Assembly (NCBI GenBank): GCA_029747585.1
Contig: JAPEVF010000080.1
Location: 1 to 64,000 of the forward strand
Origin: Pleurotus djamor
Lineage: Eukaryota; Basidiomycota; Agaricomycetes; Agaricales; Pleurotaceae
Direction: 5' to 3'
Length of the DNA stretch: 64,000 nt
Below are positions 32,344 to 45,255 of this stretch, piece by piece; the first letter of the stretch is position 1; each line of letters opens with the position of its first letter. Position numbers and translations under genes: made by a program. The notes beneath the pieces were generated by a model. That model saw nothing but the letters and a program-made list of their open reading frames with translations, ran no database searches and was not told the DNA's origin.

Positions 32344-32713
32344 TTTGAAATTTGGAATATACACTGTATTGCAGATTGAAACATGGACAAGGAAGTCATA
32401 CGGTCAAAAGTGATTCCGACTGATGCAAGTCTCTGGATACAAACTCTTGAAAGGCACGAATACCGATATTGCCTGGCGTGTCACCGAGTCTTCTCCTACA
32501 AGGGGCATGGCTGGTTACAGGGGAACATATAGGGGGTTGAGATTAAGCATCAAACCTTTATCAGATAAGATAACACAGCAAATNAAAAAAAAACAAGTTG
32601 ATGAGGACGATTGATGAGCGAGGTGCGTTTCTTAGGGAGTTCATGAAGTCAATGACCTGGTCAAGCTGTTAATATTCAGAGCATCAAACTTGTATCAGTA
32701 TAGTAAGAATGGT

Positions 32714-35431
32714 TCAGTACATTCCACCTAACCATTCAGCCCTGGGACCAGAAAAGCACAAAGATGATAAGCGAAAATATGCCCATTGTCCACACTCGAG
32801 GAGCAGAAGCCTCTCGTTATCGGGGATGGGATATGCGCATGGATGTACATGTCCATACTGCCCGCGATACGACGTGTCTCCTTTCAAGTCAGCACCAATG
32901 ACAACATTCCTCGTTCCTACGACGATGACGCTGGGATCCGAAACCGGGTGGAGATGCCGGAGGCGAAACGATAACATACTGAATGGCCCTACTGCGACCT
33001 TGATAATAGAGTCCCCGGTGAAGGGTCCGAGATCTGTAACGACGGTATATCCTCTGTGGCCTTCGTACCGACCAGCGCGATATGTAGTTGCATCGCTGTC
33101 GCCAGGTTGGCTTATAGTACCTTGTATGAGGACCTCACATTTTCGGCTTCGCATTTCCGGATACGCTAACCATGACACCGCTGTGAAGAACAACTAAGAA
33201 AAGAATTGAAACGAATATCAGCCTTGGCTCACGTCGTGTTTCCTGAATTTCAGATCCCATAGCCTCTACCCAAATATCCTCATCTGAGGGTGGTGGTGTA
33301 TGAAAATGTGGACGGTGTATGTTGATGGGGTGACGAAATCGGCGAGGTAGGTGAATAGCCTTGGCAACTGGTAACTTTGAACTAGAAAGTCCTTAAGCGT
33401 ATGCATTCAACAGACAAGTTTTCGGTACGTACTACTTTTCGTAAAGATCTTCACCATCGACACCGGCAGTGAAAGATGTTATATTGATTCCGGTGTTCAC
33501 TTCGCATACAAGGACTTCAACGGAATGCGAATTGACGATGCGGGTTTCATATCGATGTCCGACAATGTACCCGTCAAGGCCTTTGAGGATGGGGTGATTT
33601 CTTATGGTAACTTCCATACCGGCAAATTTCTCTTTCCTTTCCATGTGGTCTAGCTTGATCTCAGCACGTTCATCAACATATTTCGATGGAGGCGAAGAAG
33701 GTCTGACGCGGAGGATGGAAGCGGGCACCTAGTTTAAAGAGGTGAGGTCATGGACACGAATTACTTTCCTAATGAAGCACGTACTATCTGTGGGTCTTCC
33801 AACTGTTGTACGAAATCACAGAGGTAGACCTCGACGACAGGCATGTCAATGGCTACGACGAAACCGGAAGAGCCCTGATAGTCGCCTTGAATGATTGTAA
33901 CATACTCTCCAACTTGAATGTCCCTACACAAATTCCATACTTGGACATCAATATCAAGATGGAAGGACGTCGTAGGTTCGACAATCGTGCAGGAAGCAGT
34001 GATTGTGCGTATGTAACCTGCGAAACCAGCGTATGGGCCTTTGAAGATAGTGGAGAAAGAGTTGACACCTATTTCAGCAGGTGGACGTAAGAAATCTTCT
34101 AAGGGGATTTCAAAAAGACCAAAGTCGGGGGTTTGAGAGACGGTGATCATGACGTAGCGATTATTGACATCCTTTATGACCCCGGAGAGACCTTTGTAGG
34201 GGCCTGCTACGACAATGACACGTTCACCAATATCGAAAGTCGTTGTTCGAAGCCGTTTCAGCGCAGTAGCAAACACGACATTGGTTTTGACAAGAGGGGA
34301 CGACTCAAAGAGAGCGATTTCGGGATCAGTTGGATGGACTGAATCCAGTCGTAGCGAACGAAATGGCACCCGCTGAATTTCGAGACCATGAATATGTGTC
34401 TCGTCCGTTATCGGTTCGTCCACTTCATCCGCCCTTTCAGTGACAGCAAGCGCGAATTCAGGCATGGATGAAGAGATAGATTTCTGGGAATGGCCAGTGG
34501 AATCCCTTTGGGTCCGTTTAGGTACGTGTCTCGGAACGAAGTAGACCAGTACGTCTCTTGTGATAGGAAAAACATCATGGATGTAAGCGAGACTATTTCT
34601 AGCCGTGGTTCGGGTGTGGAGACGTGCGAAGGTCGAGATCGTAGGAAGAAAAGTCCCAAATGAATTGTTCAAAAGTATGATTCTGTCGCCGTAGGTAACC
34701 AATTCAATGAGGGCATGACCTTGACGGCGACGAAGACGAACTCCGTTGATCCCTTGTACAACTTTCAAGACATCAGCATAATCGCCTTGAACGTAGATAC
34801 AGCCAGGTATGTTGTCTCGGGAGAACGCGTTGGCGATGGGTATACCCAGGTTGGAGGCCTTTCGTATTGTGGTTTTCACTACGCTGCCTTCCCAGTTTTT
34901 CTGTCATCAACAGGGTCAGGTGGGTCATTATGTGGAGAATTTGGTACTCACCTTGACCATGACACGCCACATATCAACGCCTTCCATGCCACTCAACACA
35001 CTCTGTGAGGACGATTGTGAAGGTGGAAATTCCTGATTGACGCTAATTTGACGAGGAGGATGTCCTTCTGTATTACGGTAGCGATGCACTATGCTTTCGG
35101 CGTGCGCTATGGCGTCCTCTCTATCGGTGTCGAAGTTGTGCTGAGATACGAAGTGACGTGCAATGTTGTGCTCAGTCTCACGCAAGTCTTCGCTAGAATT
35201 ATCAAGAAAAGCTTGACAGACGGTGAGTATACTGCTATTCAGACCCTTATGAGTGATCAACCTTCATCATGACTTGGTCCGTCTCCTTGTTCCTCGTCAT
35301 CTTCTTCTGAATCGACATCTGCTTCTACATCAAGAAACTGTCGAACCTATTCGGGCTTTCTTCAGATATTGTTTCATATTCTAACGTGCTATCTGTGTTA
35401 CCTGTTCATAGCCTCTTATCCTGCGACTCAT
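32714..35431 (-). CDS. Spt5-like transcription elongation factor paralogue (NGN + KOW domains)
   Basis: Seven exons on the minus strand: 35431-35402, 35346-35262, 35211-34952, 34900-33785, 33728 to about 33455, about 33367-33233, and 33180-32714. Phases agree, giving about 788 aa. Order: a short start MSRRIRGYEQ; an acidic segment (EADVDSEEDDEEQGDG) as in Spt5; an NGN domain (about residues 105-190, AFSRDNIPGCIYVQG and VVQGINGVRL); a linker; KOW domains with VVAGPYKGLSG and IIQGDYQGSSG cores; then later KOW-like modules ending GGMY. Spt5 with Spt4 clamps RNA polymerase II. The long Ser/Thr-Pro C-terminal repeats of canonical Spt5 are absent, so this is a shortened paralogue from a basidiomycete-expanded family. 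The exon 5-6 border is tentative. No internal stop is seen. Confidence 0.8.
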
Positions 35432-35961
35432 GGTAATTTGAATTTGGGTTTATCGAAATTCGAAAAGAAGTTCCAATGGACGCACGGTCTGGATGGCGCC
35501 CACCACCACGGAGATAGCCGAGAGCGGCATCTCGGCAAGTTTCTCGGAAAACGCCGTAGCTCCGAGAGGATAAGAGCGATGATCACGGATATTGATTCTC
35601 TTTCCTTGCTCATCATGATAACTGGTGTATAGGCGGCATTGAGCATGGTTTCCCTTCGCCGTGTGCGGTGGTATCAATCATAACTTAGGCTGTGGAAGTC
35701 GCACGAAGCAATATCAAAACAAGGGTGAATTTTCAAGCTGAAAAGGGGAAACAAGAGGGTAACTCTGCGGAGAGTTCCTTGGACGGGCACGATGGTATAC
35801 GGAAGTGTTGTCAAAGCTATGAATTCCCCACTACCTACAATCTGCTCACTTATAGTACACATAATGAAAATTCGTAGGTTTTTATCTCCTGGAGACCATA
35901 TCATCTTCTTCAAGTCAGTTCAGGTATCAATGTACCTTGAGACGGTTTGGTAATACATGTG
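35432..35961. other. Intergenic region upstream of the Spt5 paralogue
   Basis: No convincing frame or motif. It should contain the promoter of the minus-strand Spt5 paralogue. A retroelement LTR begins at 35962. Confidence 0.4.
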
Positions 35962-36428
35962 TGTCACGATCCGTGACAGGTCCCCTAGCTCCTGTGGTCA
36001 CGTGACACCCCTATACCGCCTGTCACGTGACTCACGGATCTAGTGGACCCACCGCGCAGTAGTTACATAAACGGACCCGCCATTGTTCTCTTAGCCGAAG
36101 CCTCATGTAGCATAGTATATATAGTCCCTCATACTTGTATTGGTTTCCTTAGCTCGTTTATAGAAGTTTCCACCTTATCCTCTCTGATCCTCGTCCGGCC
36201 TGTCGACCCGACCCGGACCCCGAGACGACTTGGTCCTCCCCTACTNCGTCATCCTCCTTCTCCTCCTCGTATCCTCGGCCTTGCATTCGGCCTGGAACAC
36301 CCGAGCCCGGAGTGTTAGTAGGAGTCCAGCGCTGCGCCTCAGTCGCTGTCCTCGTCCGTATCTCGTCGCTCGGCCGTCATTTCGGCCTACGCTGTCCCCT
36401 ATAGCCCCTCTCTGGATAGGGTCTAACA
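35962..36428 (+). repeat. Retrotransposon LTR, plus orientation (467 bp)
   Basis: Starts TGTCACGATCCGTGACAGG and ends GGGTCTAACA (TG..CA borders). A TATATATAG promoter box lies at 36115-36123. The last 250 bp match 39000-39250 in reverse. The 5' part contains the 10-bp palindrome GTCACGTGAC and close variants, which include the E-box CACGTG. A gag-like frame follows at 36435. Confidence 0.75.
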
Positions 36429-36434
36429 CACCCC

Positions 36435-37300
36435 ATGCATCCAAGATGGTTTCTTCCCCTCTTCCGCAACGAAACTTCAACAATTGTTTCTTTGAGCGAT
36501 CCAGAGCACGTAGACGTCACCCCTGAAGTTGATTGTGTTCGACCGCACCACACCAGCACTACTGAACCCATAGACGTCTCACAGCAAGGGACCAACTCTT
36601 CCGTCACTCACATTAACGCTTTTGAAACCTCTGGCTCTGGGCGTGCCATGTCCATTTCCATCAGACCCTATTCCCCAACTCCGCCTGGTGGTGGTACTGT
36701 GGGTCACCTTGTCTGAGGCAATGGCATCGCCAATCAATGTAAGTCCTTTTTATTGTCATTTTTAGAGTTCTCATCAATATTACTAGTTGGAAAGCTGCTT
36801 GTCAAGTGTAATGCCAGTATCTACAGTGTTCTCAAGACAATGATGTCGATGCAAAATGAGCGAGTGATTAATTGTGAGCTGGCCCAGGCCAAGATGAAGG
36901 CGAAAAAAGAAGAGAAGGAGAAGGTGTTGGAACAGGCCAGGCTTGACAAGGAAGAGGCAAGGGCTGAGAGAGAGGGAGATGGAGAAGGCTAGGCGTGAGA
37001 AGGAGAGGGAGAGGCCAGAGGCCAGAGCCGAGAGGGAGGAGTTGATGAAGGAGCAAAAGAACATTTGTCTCGCCCTCAAGACCCTAAGTGAGTCATTCAT
37101 TCCCCTTATCTCTATCTCTTCTCAGACCACTCCTCAGATGCCACCACCACCGCCACCCAAAAATTGTTGGAGGCTAACACCGCCATTGCTGCCCAGGCCT
37201 GCAAGACTATGGAAGAAGCAATCAAGCAGAACCAGGAGTTCCTCACCAGATTGATATCTTCCTTGCAGTTCCCTGCCCTGCAGGCGAACATGAACTAACG
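36435..37300 (+). pseudogene. Retroelement gag-like remnant
   Basis: Right after the LTR a frame (MHPRWFLPLFRN..., stop at 36715) is followed, after a possible intron, by a highly charged coiled coil (CELAQAKMKAKKEEKEKVLEQ..., 36750-37090) and a Pro-rich tail. The layout resembles gag-type proteins of plant and fungal LTR elements. No zinc knuckle, protease or reverse transcriptase is visible up to 39 kb. The frame switches around 36990, so it is decayed or non-autonomous. Confidence 0.45.
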
Positions 37301-38084
37301 TAATTGTTGGAGTTGTGTGTGTGTCTTGTATTTTCTTCCCCTTTGTCTACCATCGTCTACATTTACCATCTCGTCGTTTCCTGTCACCCTTGTCACCCAC
37401 TGCATTGTACCGTCTACGCTGTCTACGTCTACCACCCTCATGCCTATGGNTTTTTTTAGTGTACTTTTTCAAATCGTTTTTATTTTACTTTTACTTTGTA
37501 ATCACACCTGCCAAAAACATGAAATCACATTTATTAATGTTGAGTTCAAGACTGAATTAACCCGAACTGACAGATCAACACTGCTCCACCGATACCCAGT
37601 GCCTAGGCTAAAAATACTCCGGCATCAGCACCCTTGGCTTTCTCCTACCATCCTTCTCTTTTGACCATATCTATAATTCAATTGGGGCTCACTTTGAAGC
37701 AATTAGGAATAATTGTAGACCTTCTTGGACCTCATGCCAAAAAGACCCTGAGCTTCAGTCCCTCTACAACTACGCAGATAGCTGTCTCTTTAAACACCTC
37801 ATTGTCAACTCACCAGCTCTACCTACCTACGACGCTTCTAGTATAAACAAAGCTGAATATCTTTGTGGTTTATTTACCCCATGAGGTACTCCTGATCCAG
37901 CTTCTGCAAGTTTGACCGCTGGTTCTATCCACTCTGCAGGCTTTGCTGCTCCGACCTCCGGGGCCATAGGTTCTTTTCCCCAATGTTCTTGAATCTCCTC
38001 CAAGTCTACCAATGATTTAATACCTCAATACCCTGGCATGCTCTGTATTTTTGAACCCGGCGGATGTGCGTGAAGGCAGTGTTG
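37301..38084. other. Retroelement-derived sequence without a supported gene
   Basis: Contains a T-rich stretch with an N at 37450 and only short frames. It lies between the two oppositely oriented gag-like remnants. Confidence 0.35.
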
Positions 38085-38360
38085 TCAGCTTGGAGGGCTA
38101 CAGAAGCTCTCAGCATCTGGGTGAGTCAGATGATATAAACAGTCTCCTTGGGCAAGGAGACGAAGACTGGCCAGATGGTCAGGGAGAGCAGGGTGATGGT
38201 GATGGTGATGGTGAGGGTGAGGGAGAGGATGGCATTGTTCCTCAGCCCTATGCTCCTCCTGGGCCCTCTTCATCTCTGCAACCTTAGCCTCAAGTTCATG
38301 AATGGAGTTGTCCTTGTTGCTACTCTTGGAAACAGAATTGTTGGAGGCGGGTTTCGACAT
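38085..38360 (-). pseudogene. Retroelement gag-like remnant, minus orientation
   Basis: Begins MSKPASNNSVSKSSNKDNS, then a coiled segment (ELEAKVAEMKRAQEEHRAEE) and a His-run produced by a (GGTGAT)n-type repeat at 38193-38218. It faces the minus-orientation LTR fragment at 39000-39250, so it may be the start of that element's gag. Confidence 0.35.
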
Positions 38361-38999
38361 GGTAAGACCAATTGGGAATCCTTAGGGTTAGAGTTAGAAA
38401 TGGGGGAATTTCTGACAAAGAAGACCACAACACCTCTTCTCCTCTTATACAACTTTCCACCCTCTACCTTTTCACGACATCATACCTTCCAGCACATTCC
38501 AGACGGCATTGCTTGCACACAGACTATTGGCTGTTGTGGCAACAGTCTTGAGGGGGAGGCACTGTCCCTCCCCCTCCCCCTCAGTCCACCACCAATGCCC
38601 ATCCCTTCCTTCTCTTACTGCAAAGTGCTTCAAAAACCACTCTGGGAGCTTGAAAAAGTTCATTACAGCAACAAGGATGGTTGGAATGGACAAGGTCCTT
38701 TTTGTGTGAGTTTCATCAGATCTACAGACCAGAGTACCTCTAAGGCCTTCATTGATAGCTCATGGGGACATTCAAGCTCATCCTGCTTGGGGCTCAAGCA
38801 TTGCATCGTGAAGGGCTTTGTGAATGAAACTCCAAAGCTCTTTTGCAACTTCAATATAGCCACAAGACCCAACAAGTACAACTGCCATTCTCACACTACC
38901 AAGCCATTACACCACTGACACTGATGACTGTTGAAGCAAGCTTTATTGAGGGTGAAGAGGGTGGTGTGGCAATCAAGAAAGTGATTCTGTGCTTTAGGA

Positions 39000-39250
39000 T
39001 GTTAGACCCTATCCAGAGAGGGGCTATAGGGTGGAGTGTGGGCCGAGACGTCGGCTGAACGAGCAAGATGAGGAGAGTACAGCGACTGAGGTGCAGTGCA
39101 GGACTCCTACTAACACTCCGGGCTTGGGTGTACCAGGACGGGTGCAAGGCCAAAGATACAAGGAGGAGAGGGAGGGCAACGAGTAGAGGAGGACCAAGTC
39201 GTCTCAGGTCCAGATCGGGTCGTCAGGCCAGACGAGGATCAGAGAGAGCT
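39000..39250 (-). repeat. LTR fragment, minus orientation
   Basis: TGTTAGACCCTATCC at 39000 is the inverse of the LTR end at 36428. Similarity runs for about 250 bp to GAGGATCAGAGAG and then stops abruptly. The 5' half of this LTR is missing. Confidence 0.75.
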
Positions 39251-39849
39251 CATGCTGTAGAGATTTTGCATTATGGCCAGCTAATTACCCAAAGCTTAAT
39301 GCAATGTGGGGCTGTATTACAGTGACGGCAAAAAATAAAGGCAACAAGCATGTTCCCAAGGTTTGGGATATCTTTGGGAGAAATCAGCATTCCTGAGAAT
39401 GCCCAAATTTGCAGCATTGCTACAAACATGCCATTCATCTCTTTCCCTCCTTATCTATTACTCTGCTCCGCCCATGCCAGTCTGTACCTGGTGAGACACT
39501 TGTTCATCATCAGTGTTATGCTTTCAAAGTAGAGGGAATGATTGAGATTGTTAGAAAGATCCAGAACATGCACATTTAAGGTTGAAGATTTAAAAGGTGC
39601 CTAAGAATCTTTCCCATTCTACCTGGAGGGGTAAATCCTATCTAGAATGCTCAAAGCATCCCTAATACACCCACATCAAACAGGTAGAACTGATGGTATC
39701 AAGAATATACAGGTAGGATAAGCAAAGTACCAGGGGGAGTAAATGATTGAAATGATCAAACTTGCAGAATCTTCAAAGTAATTTCAACTTTGCTCAATAA
39801 CTAGATATGCTCCAAGGGTCCCCCTTTCACCCAGCACCTTAGCATTAGT

Positions 39850-40235
39850 AGATCTAGTATTTCGCAAATTTTGGCACTTTCCCATGGTCAATAATATATT
39901 CCCACAGTCAATAATGACCCTGAACGGCCGAAGTTTCATTAGAATTGAGCTAGGTTCTCACAGTCAGTGCAAGGTTCCCACAGTAGGATATGGTTTCCCA
40001 CAGTCACAAGCAAATGTAATGGATGAAGTTTTAATCATTAACATGGCATTCGTATATGTTAAATGGTCAGAAATGGTCAATATGGATTGTAGGAAAGGTT
40101 CTGGATTGAAGGCAAGGCTTTTGTTGCGCATTTTGGGTGCTTTTTGCTTTTCCACGGTCAATAATTTGTTCCCCATGGTTAGTTGAGAAACTTTCTCACG
40201 GTCACAAATATTTTCTCACAGTCACAAGAGGCGGC
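39850..40235. repeat. Dispersed direct repeats TTCyCACrGTCA
   Basis: About nine copies of CCCACAGTCA, TCTCACGGTCA or close variants occur in 390 bp, often preceded by TT, and several are followed by ATAAT. They lie just upstream of the decayed long frame and may be the subterminal or promoter repeats of its element. Confidence 0.6.
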
Positions 40236-40301
40236 GAAGAAATATTTATTTAACACTAACCCGGGGTGGGGTAGGGTAGGTAGTCATAGCCAGGACTGAC
40301 T

Positions 40302-43300
40302 TTGAATAAATTTTTTTTTTGTCGGTGCTTATGGGCGCTTCCATCTCCGCGACTGCGATCGTTGATCGACCATTGTTCCTACTATCTCAATGTCCGTGAC
40401 AACGAACACCGGATTGGTGCAAAGCAATCAGGAGTACAGAGAGAGCTTGGGGAAGGTACGAGGAGGGGAAGGTACACCTTTCAGCCTGAAGGAGGAGAAA
40501 TGCATGTAGAACCTTTGGAGTTTTGTCCAGGTATGTCGATTAGACCCTCTGAATCACGTACACATCATCCGACACCATTCCCCTCTGTAGTTTTTGATTC
40601 CAAGACCACTTTTCCCCCAAACGACACCCCCATCACTCAATCCAATTCCATATCATCTTCCTACACCCCATCCCAAGTCCACAACGTCTCAGGCGCTACA
40701 GACGAGGCTCAGGCAATCAACAGAAGCTTCCTCAGTCCATCCCAAAAGCTACCCTCACTCCGAGAAGCGATTTGGACCCCCGATCATGCGAATCAACAGC
40801 GCGAACGTACCGAAACTATCTTCCCGCCGCCTACCACTACAACACATGTTCATTTCGACCCTAGATCACCCTTCCCGCTCATGTCTGACTATCTGAGTGG
40901 AGAAGAAGGTGCCCGTTACTCTCCTTCATCGCAACCATTTCACCATTTTCAATATGTGCCCTCCGAAAATGACGAAATCTCCTCAACAACCACTGAGTCT
41001 CCTTCCAGTACTCCGGTAGAGCTGGGAAAACCAGCTGAAGTCTGTGATAAGACTGTGCAGACAGATGGAGCAGGTATGAATGCCCCCTCTACAATCGCTT
41101 CGCCCACAACTGAAGAAGCTTGGACTGTAGTCGAAAATGTCTGTGTTACGCTGCACCCAACCGCTGTCCAACTACGTCCCTCCGAGCCAATTGACCTCAA
41201 CATGTTCATCCACATTACCCATGACTTCATCTGTCCCAGAAACCCTTCAATCCACACTGCACCACCCACTGTCCAAGTCCAGTGTAATGTGACCATGGAA
41301 ACAGAGTCTCAAAGCAAAAGCACTCACTCTACTGGGGAAATGCAGTCTGGTGAGACATCTGATTCACCTCATTTTGACTATAGCAGCTCATCAGCCCCAA
41401 ACTCCTCTCATTTCTATGACAATCCGGAATCACTAGCCGCTCGTATTCAAGATCGTCTTCATGAGGTCTTTGGTAACACTTCAGAGAATGATGCGGATAA
41501 TGAAATGTCTGAACATGGGCCATAGCATCCTGCACCAACCTTTTCTGTTGAAAGTTTCCATGAAGATTCTCCAATTCATGTGCCAGTTGATTTGGGTAAG
41601 ATACCAAGAGTTCTTCTCAGCGAACGAGTTGTTCTGACTCTGGTTATCATTTACCTTCTCCAATTAGTCCCAGACCAAGAATCTATCCTTGCAAATTATC
41701 ACAAGGACTTGGAACATCAAATCACCCGGCAACTAGCATGCCTAGATCAGAGCTTTGTCTCACCAGATGGGACTATCTCTGAACATGCTCTCTACAACGG
41801 TCTGTCAACCATCATGTATATTCAACTGTTAAACTCATGGGATTTCCGTCAACCAGAGAACTTTTTTACCCAAGTGTTGGAACGGATTCGCTCACTTTGT
41901 CTTGATACCACCAACGCAAAGGAGGCATCCCAGTACACATTATGGTATGAATATGTGCTTTACCAACAAGCATGTCATGAAATTCTTCACCGGTACCTTG
42001 AAGCAGGAGAAGTACCAGTATTGCATGATGAGCCAATGAAGGAACACGCTCAATGGGTCCCCAAGAAAGTATTGGCTTATCTCTGTAAGTTGCAGTCATT
42101 TTCCCCAATCCTTGGAATTGATCAACTTCTCTCAGAATCGCCAACCGAGTTTCACTTCCCTTCATTGGTTGAAGGGGAAGTTATTAGGAAAGAAGTCGTC
42201 CAGCCATGGCCTTCTCCTCCTCTGTCTACTGCCGCTGCTTCGGAGCTTCAAAACTCCGAAATTCAGGTGACCACTGTTCCCACACAGAAGGGAAAAGAAG
42301 TTGCTTGTCCCTCCTTTGTTCCCTTATCACCACCATCATCTGTCCAGCACAAGACCCCATGATCCACCTCTGCTGCCATGGACTCCCAAAGTATGCCTTC
42401 TAACCAGCTCAATGCTCCGTCTTGGGCTGAAATTCTTATCTCAGCTTTGCACAATCAACATAGCGAATCAGAAGCATCTCTCGCACTTGAATATGTTGAT
42501 GAGAACCAACCTCCATTGATTCCAGATGCACCAGTTGAGCAAACCCCACTTCTATCTCACCACCCAATTACTCAGACAATCCAGACAGCCTTGGAACTCT
42601 CAGACAATGTAGAAGAGACTCGTCAAATGCTAGAGGCACTTCCAGTCTCTGTACTCAAATCCCTCTCCAAGGAAATAACTACCGCATTACTCCAGAAACT
42701 TACCAAGCCTGGTAAATTCCAGTATCCTCCCCCAGCTGTACCCATTCTTGACAATGCACCCACAGTCACACCTTCACATGTCCAACCTCCCATACCTGAT
42801 TATCACTCAGATCATACTGCTGATGCAGAAGGAGAGGATGATCCAGAATATGGAGTATAGAAGAGGTACCTACTCATAGGTTCCAGGTCCATGATTCCAG
42901 AACATCTTCTCAGAAAGCATTTTCTGAGAATATCAAGGCTTGGGCAATTGAAGTTGGTGAGAGTCTGTCTACCACTCACTCATCCATGCCTCCTCTGGAG
43001 TATCTAACTGAACGACCACCACCTGTAGCTGCTGAATCAGTCCGGACTCCTTTCAAATCCTTGTATGCAGAAGACCTCTGGGGTATATCCTCCCCACCTG
43101 TTCATATTATTCCTGGTCTCCCCAATGTCCTTTCTTTCAAAGCCCTCACATCTTCCAGTTAACCTTATGCTGATGACTTTACAGAATCAGATATGTCAAT
43201 CTCTGCTGAAGAAGACGTTCCTCAGGGGATTCAGAAGCCCAGAATACCCAGCATTGTGGGAGAAGACACTTTGGATAGCCGCAAAGTCCTTCAGCCCCGT

Positions 43301-45166
43301 AATCCCCCCAAAGGAAAGAAGGGAGATAGGTTAGTCTCCTCACCAGTGAATGCCAGCAAAGCCTTACCCTCACCACCAATATCAATCAGTCCAGATGATG
43401 AATTAGAGGAGCCCAGCTCCTCTGGATCTTCAGTAAGCTCAAAGCGTCACAAATCAGACAAAGGTCAAACTTCCACCCAAATCTCTTTGCCCTTTCATTC
43501 TGACAGAGCCCCACAGAATGAACAAATATCCACCTACTCAACCAGGAGTGCCACTCAGACAGATTAGGAGATTGATACAGATAGCCATACACTAGTCAAT
43601 GTTTCCTCTAATCCTCTCCCACCAATCAACATCATTCCTGAATCAACCATGCAAAGCCTGAATAGCAGGGAACTACTTTCCTATGCCAACTCAGAATTTT
43701 GTAATCAGCCCACTGATCCATTTCAAACGAGACTCTTCAATGATCTAGAAACTATCCCTGCTCTGGAATTGCTAGAAGTCACTGCTCTAGGAATCTTGAG
43801 TAGAGAAGACCCATTGATAGACTCTGAGGATGGAGAAGAGGATGATGATGCCCAAGAGAAATCTGTTGTTTCCCACAACTCTATGCACTCCAAACTCTCA
43901 AGAGCAAGAACAGAAAGTGGAATTAGCATTCCAAACTCCAGTGTACTTGGCCGAATTCATTCTTACCAGAGAGACTTGGAAGGAGCACCACAAATGCCAG
44001 AGAAAGGATCACCCTACAAGATAACCAATCTACTGAGCACCATTCAGGAGATTTGTGGAGATGTACCCTATGTGGAAGTACAAACTGAAGAACCTGACCC
44101 ATGGAAGTTCAACAATGCAGACACCACACAATATGTACCTGTAGGGCACCCTATCAAGACTTCAGGTACTCAGGCCATTTATTCTGAACGCCCTCCATAT
44201 TCTCATCCACTACGAGGATTGGATGGTGAAGATTGGACAAAGAAGTACAAGATGGTCACCTCCTTCAAGGGAAAGTTTGAGGCCCACCCTCTGAGAAACT
44301 CCATGTATTTTATGTCTCCCCTTGACAAGAATCATGGAACCTGGCTCCGTGATGGAGATTCTGATATTGCAGAGCGAATCTTCTACATTACTAAGGCAAT
44401 GGATGAAATCTCCCCAACCATAGCAGAATGGGATTCAAGCATTCCCAAATACAGAAGGCAACAATGAGATTTGAAGTGTGTCCTAGCCCAAGAAGAGAAG
44501 TTGTACACGCCACACGACTGCCATGATTTCATCCATATTGATTGGCCCCCTTCAAATGGAGATACATCCAAGTTCAAGCTTCCATTGCTTACTCCTGCAG
44601 AATATGAATCATCAAACTCTGTTTGGGTAACCAAGTATACTCATGCATGGGTAGATCAGCTTATTACTCCATGGCACCTTCGCATCCAGTCAGCACGTAG
44701 CCTCCGTGATGCAATCACAGAGACCATCAAGCTACTCAGCAAGTACCTAATGACAGAACCAACCCTCAGAGCTCTTCAATGTCAACCAGAACTTTTTGAA
44801 TTGTTGCACTACTTTACCCATCATAGTCCTTATTGGAGGTTCCTCAATTCCAGGACACCTTTGATGTTTCAAGGATTCTCCTTGGAATGCCAACATGAAG
44901 ATAGATGTGCAACATATGTCTTTGGAGTAGGCAGACCTTGGAGAGAAAGAGTCAACCAATTCTTGAGTAGTGAAGAGGATGAATGGTTCTTTAGATGTGC
45001 AGAACTACTGGATCACACAAAGAGAGGCAACCTGGCAAATGCAATTCGTCATCTTCAAGACACCAAAGCACATTGCAGTGAAGGGATTGCAACCTTACGC
45101 ATCAACAATCTGCTTGACCCAACTTTCTGGATAGATGGAAATGGAAAGCATCGCTCCATTGTGTAG
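40302..45166 (+). pseudogene. Decayed very long ORF (~1600 codons) of unknown family
   Basis: One reading runs 40302-42860 in one frame and about 42890-45166 in another, broken by stops at 41523 (TAG), 42360 (TGA), 42858 (TAG), 43160 (TAA), 43565 (TAG) and 44465 (TGA). Sequence sense continues across every stop. All six stops are one C-to-T change from CAG, CAA or CGA. The N-terminal 1000 codons are Ser/Pro/Thr-rich and low in structure. The C-terminal 500 are well structured, with YTPHDCHDFIHIDWPP, LITPWHLRIQSARSLRDA, YFTHHSPYWRFLNSR and GRPWRERVNQFLSS. I recognise neither transposase nor reverse transcriptase motifs. It is most likely the main protein of an uncharacterised mobile element. 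Confidence 0.6.
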
Positions 45167-45186
45167 AGGGATAATGATTGGCTGAA

Positions 45187-45255
45187 TTAACCCTTGGTTA
45201 ATTTGATCACTCTTTGTACTTACCCACCTCTCCAGCACTGACCGGGGGCGGTCAG
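45187..45255. other. Two adjacent short hairpins after the decayed ORF
   Basis: TTAACC-CTT-GGTTAA (45187-45201) and CTGACC-GGGGGC-GGTCAG (45238-45255) are perfect 6-bp stems. They lie about 20 and 70 bp past the last stop. They could be RNA 3'-end structures or element-end signals. Confidence 0.45.

Noticed and set aside
38148..38918. 256-aa plus-strand ORF in the retroelement debris
   Set aside because: Begins inside a GGTGAT repeat and has no motif; the minus-strand gag-like reading is more sensible.
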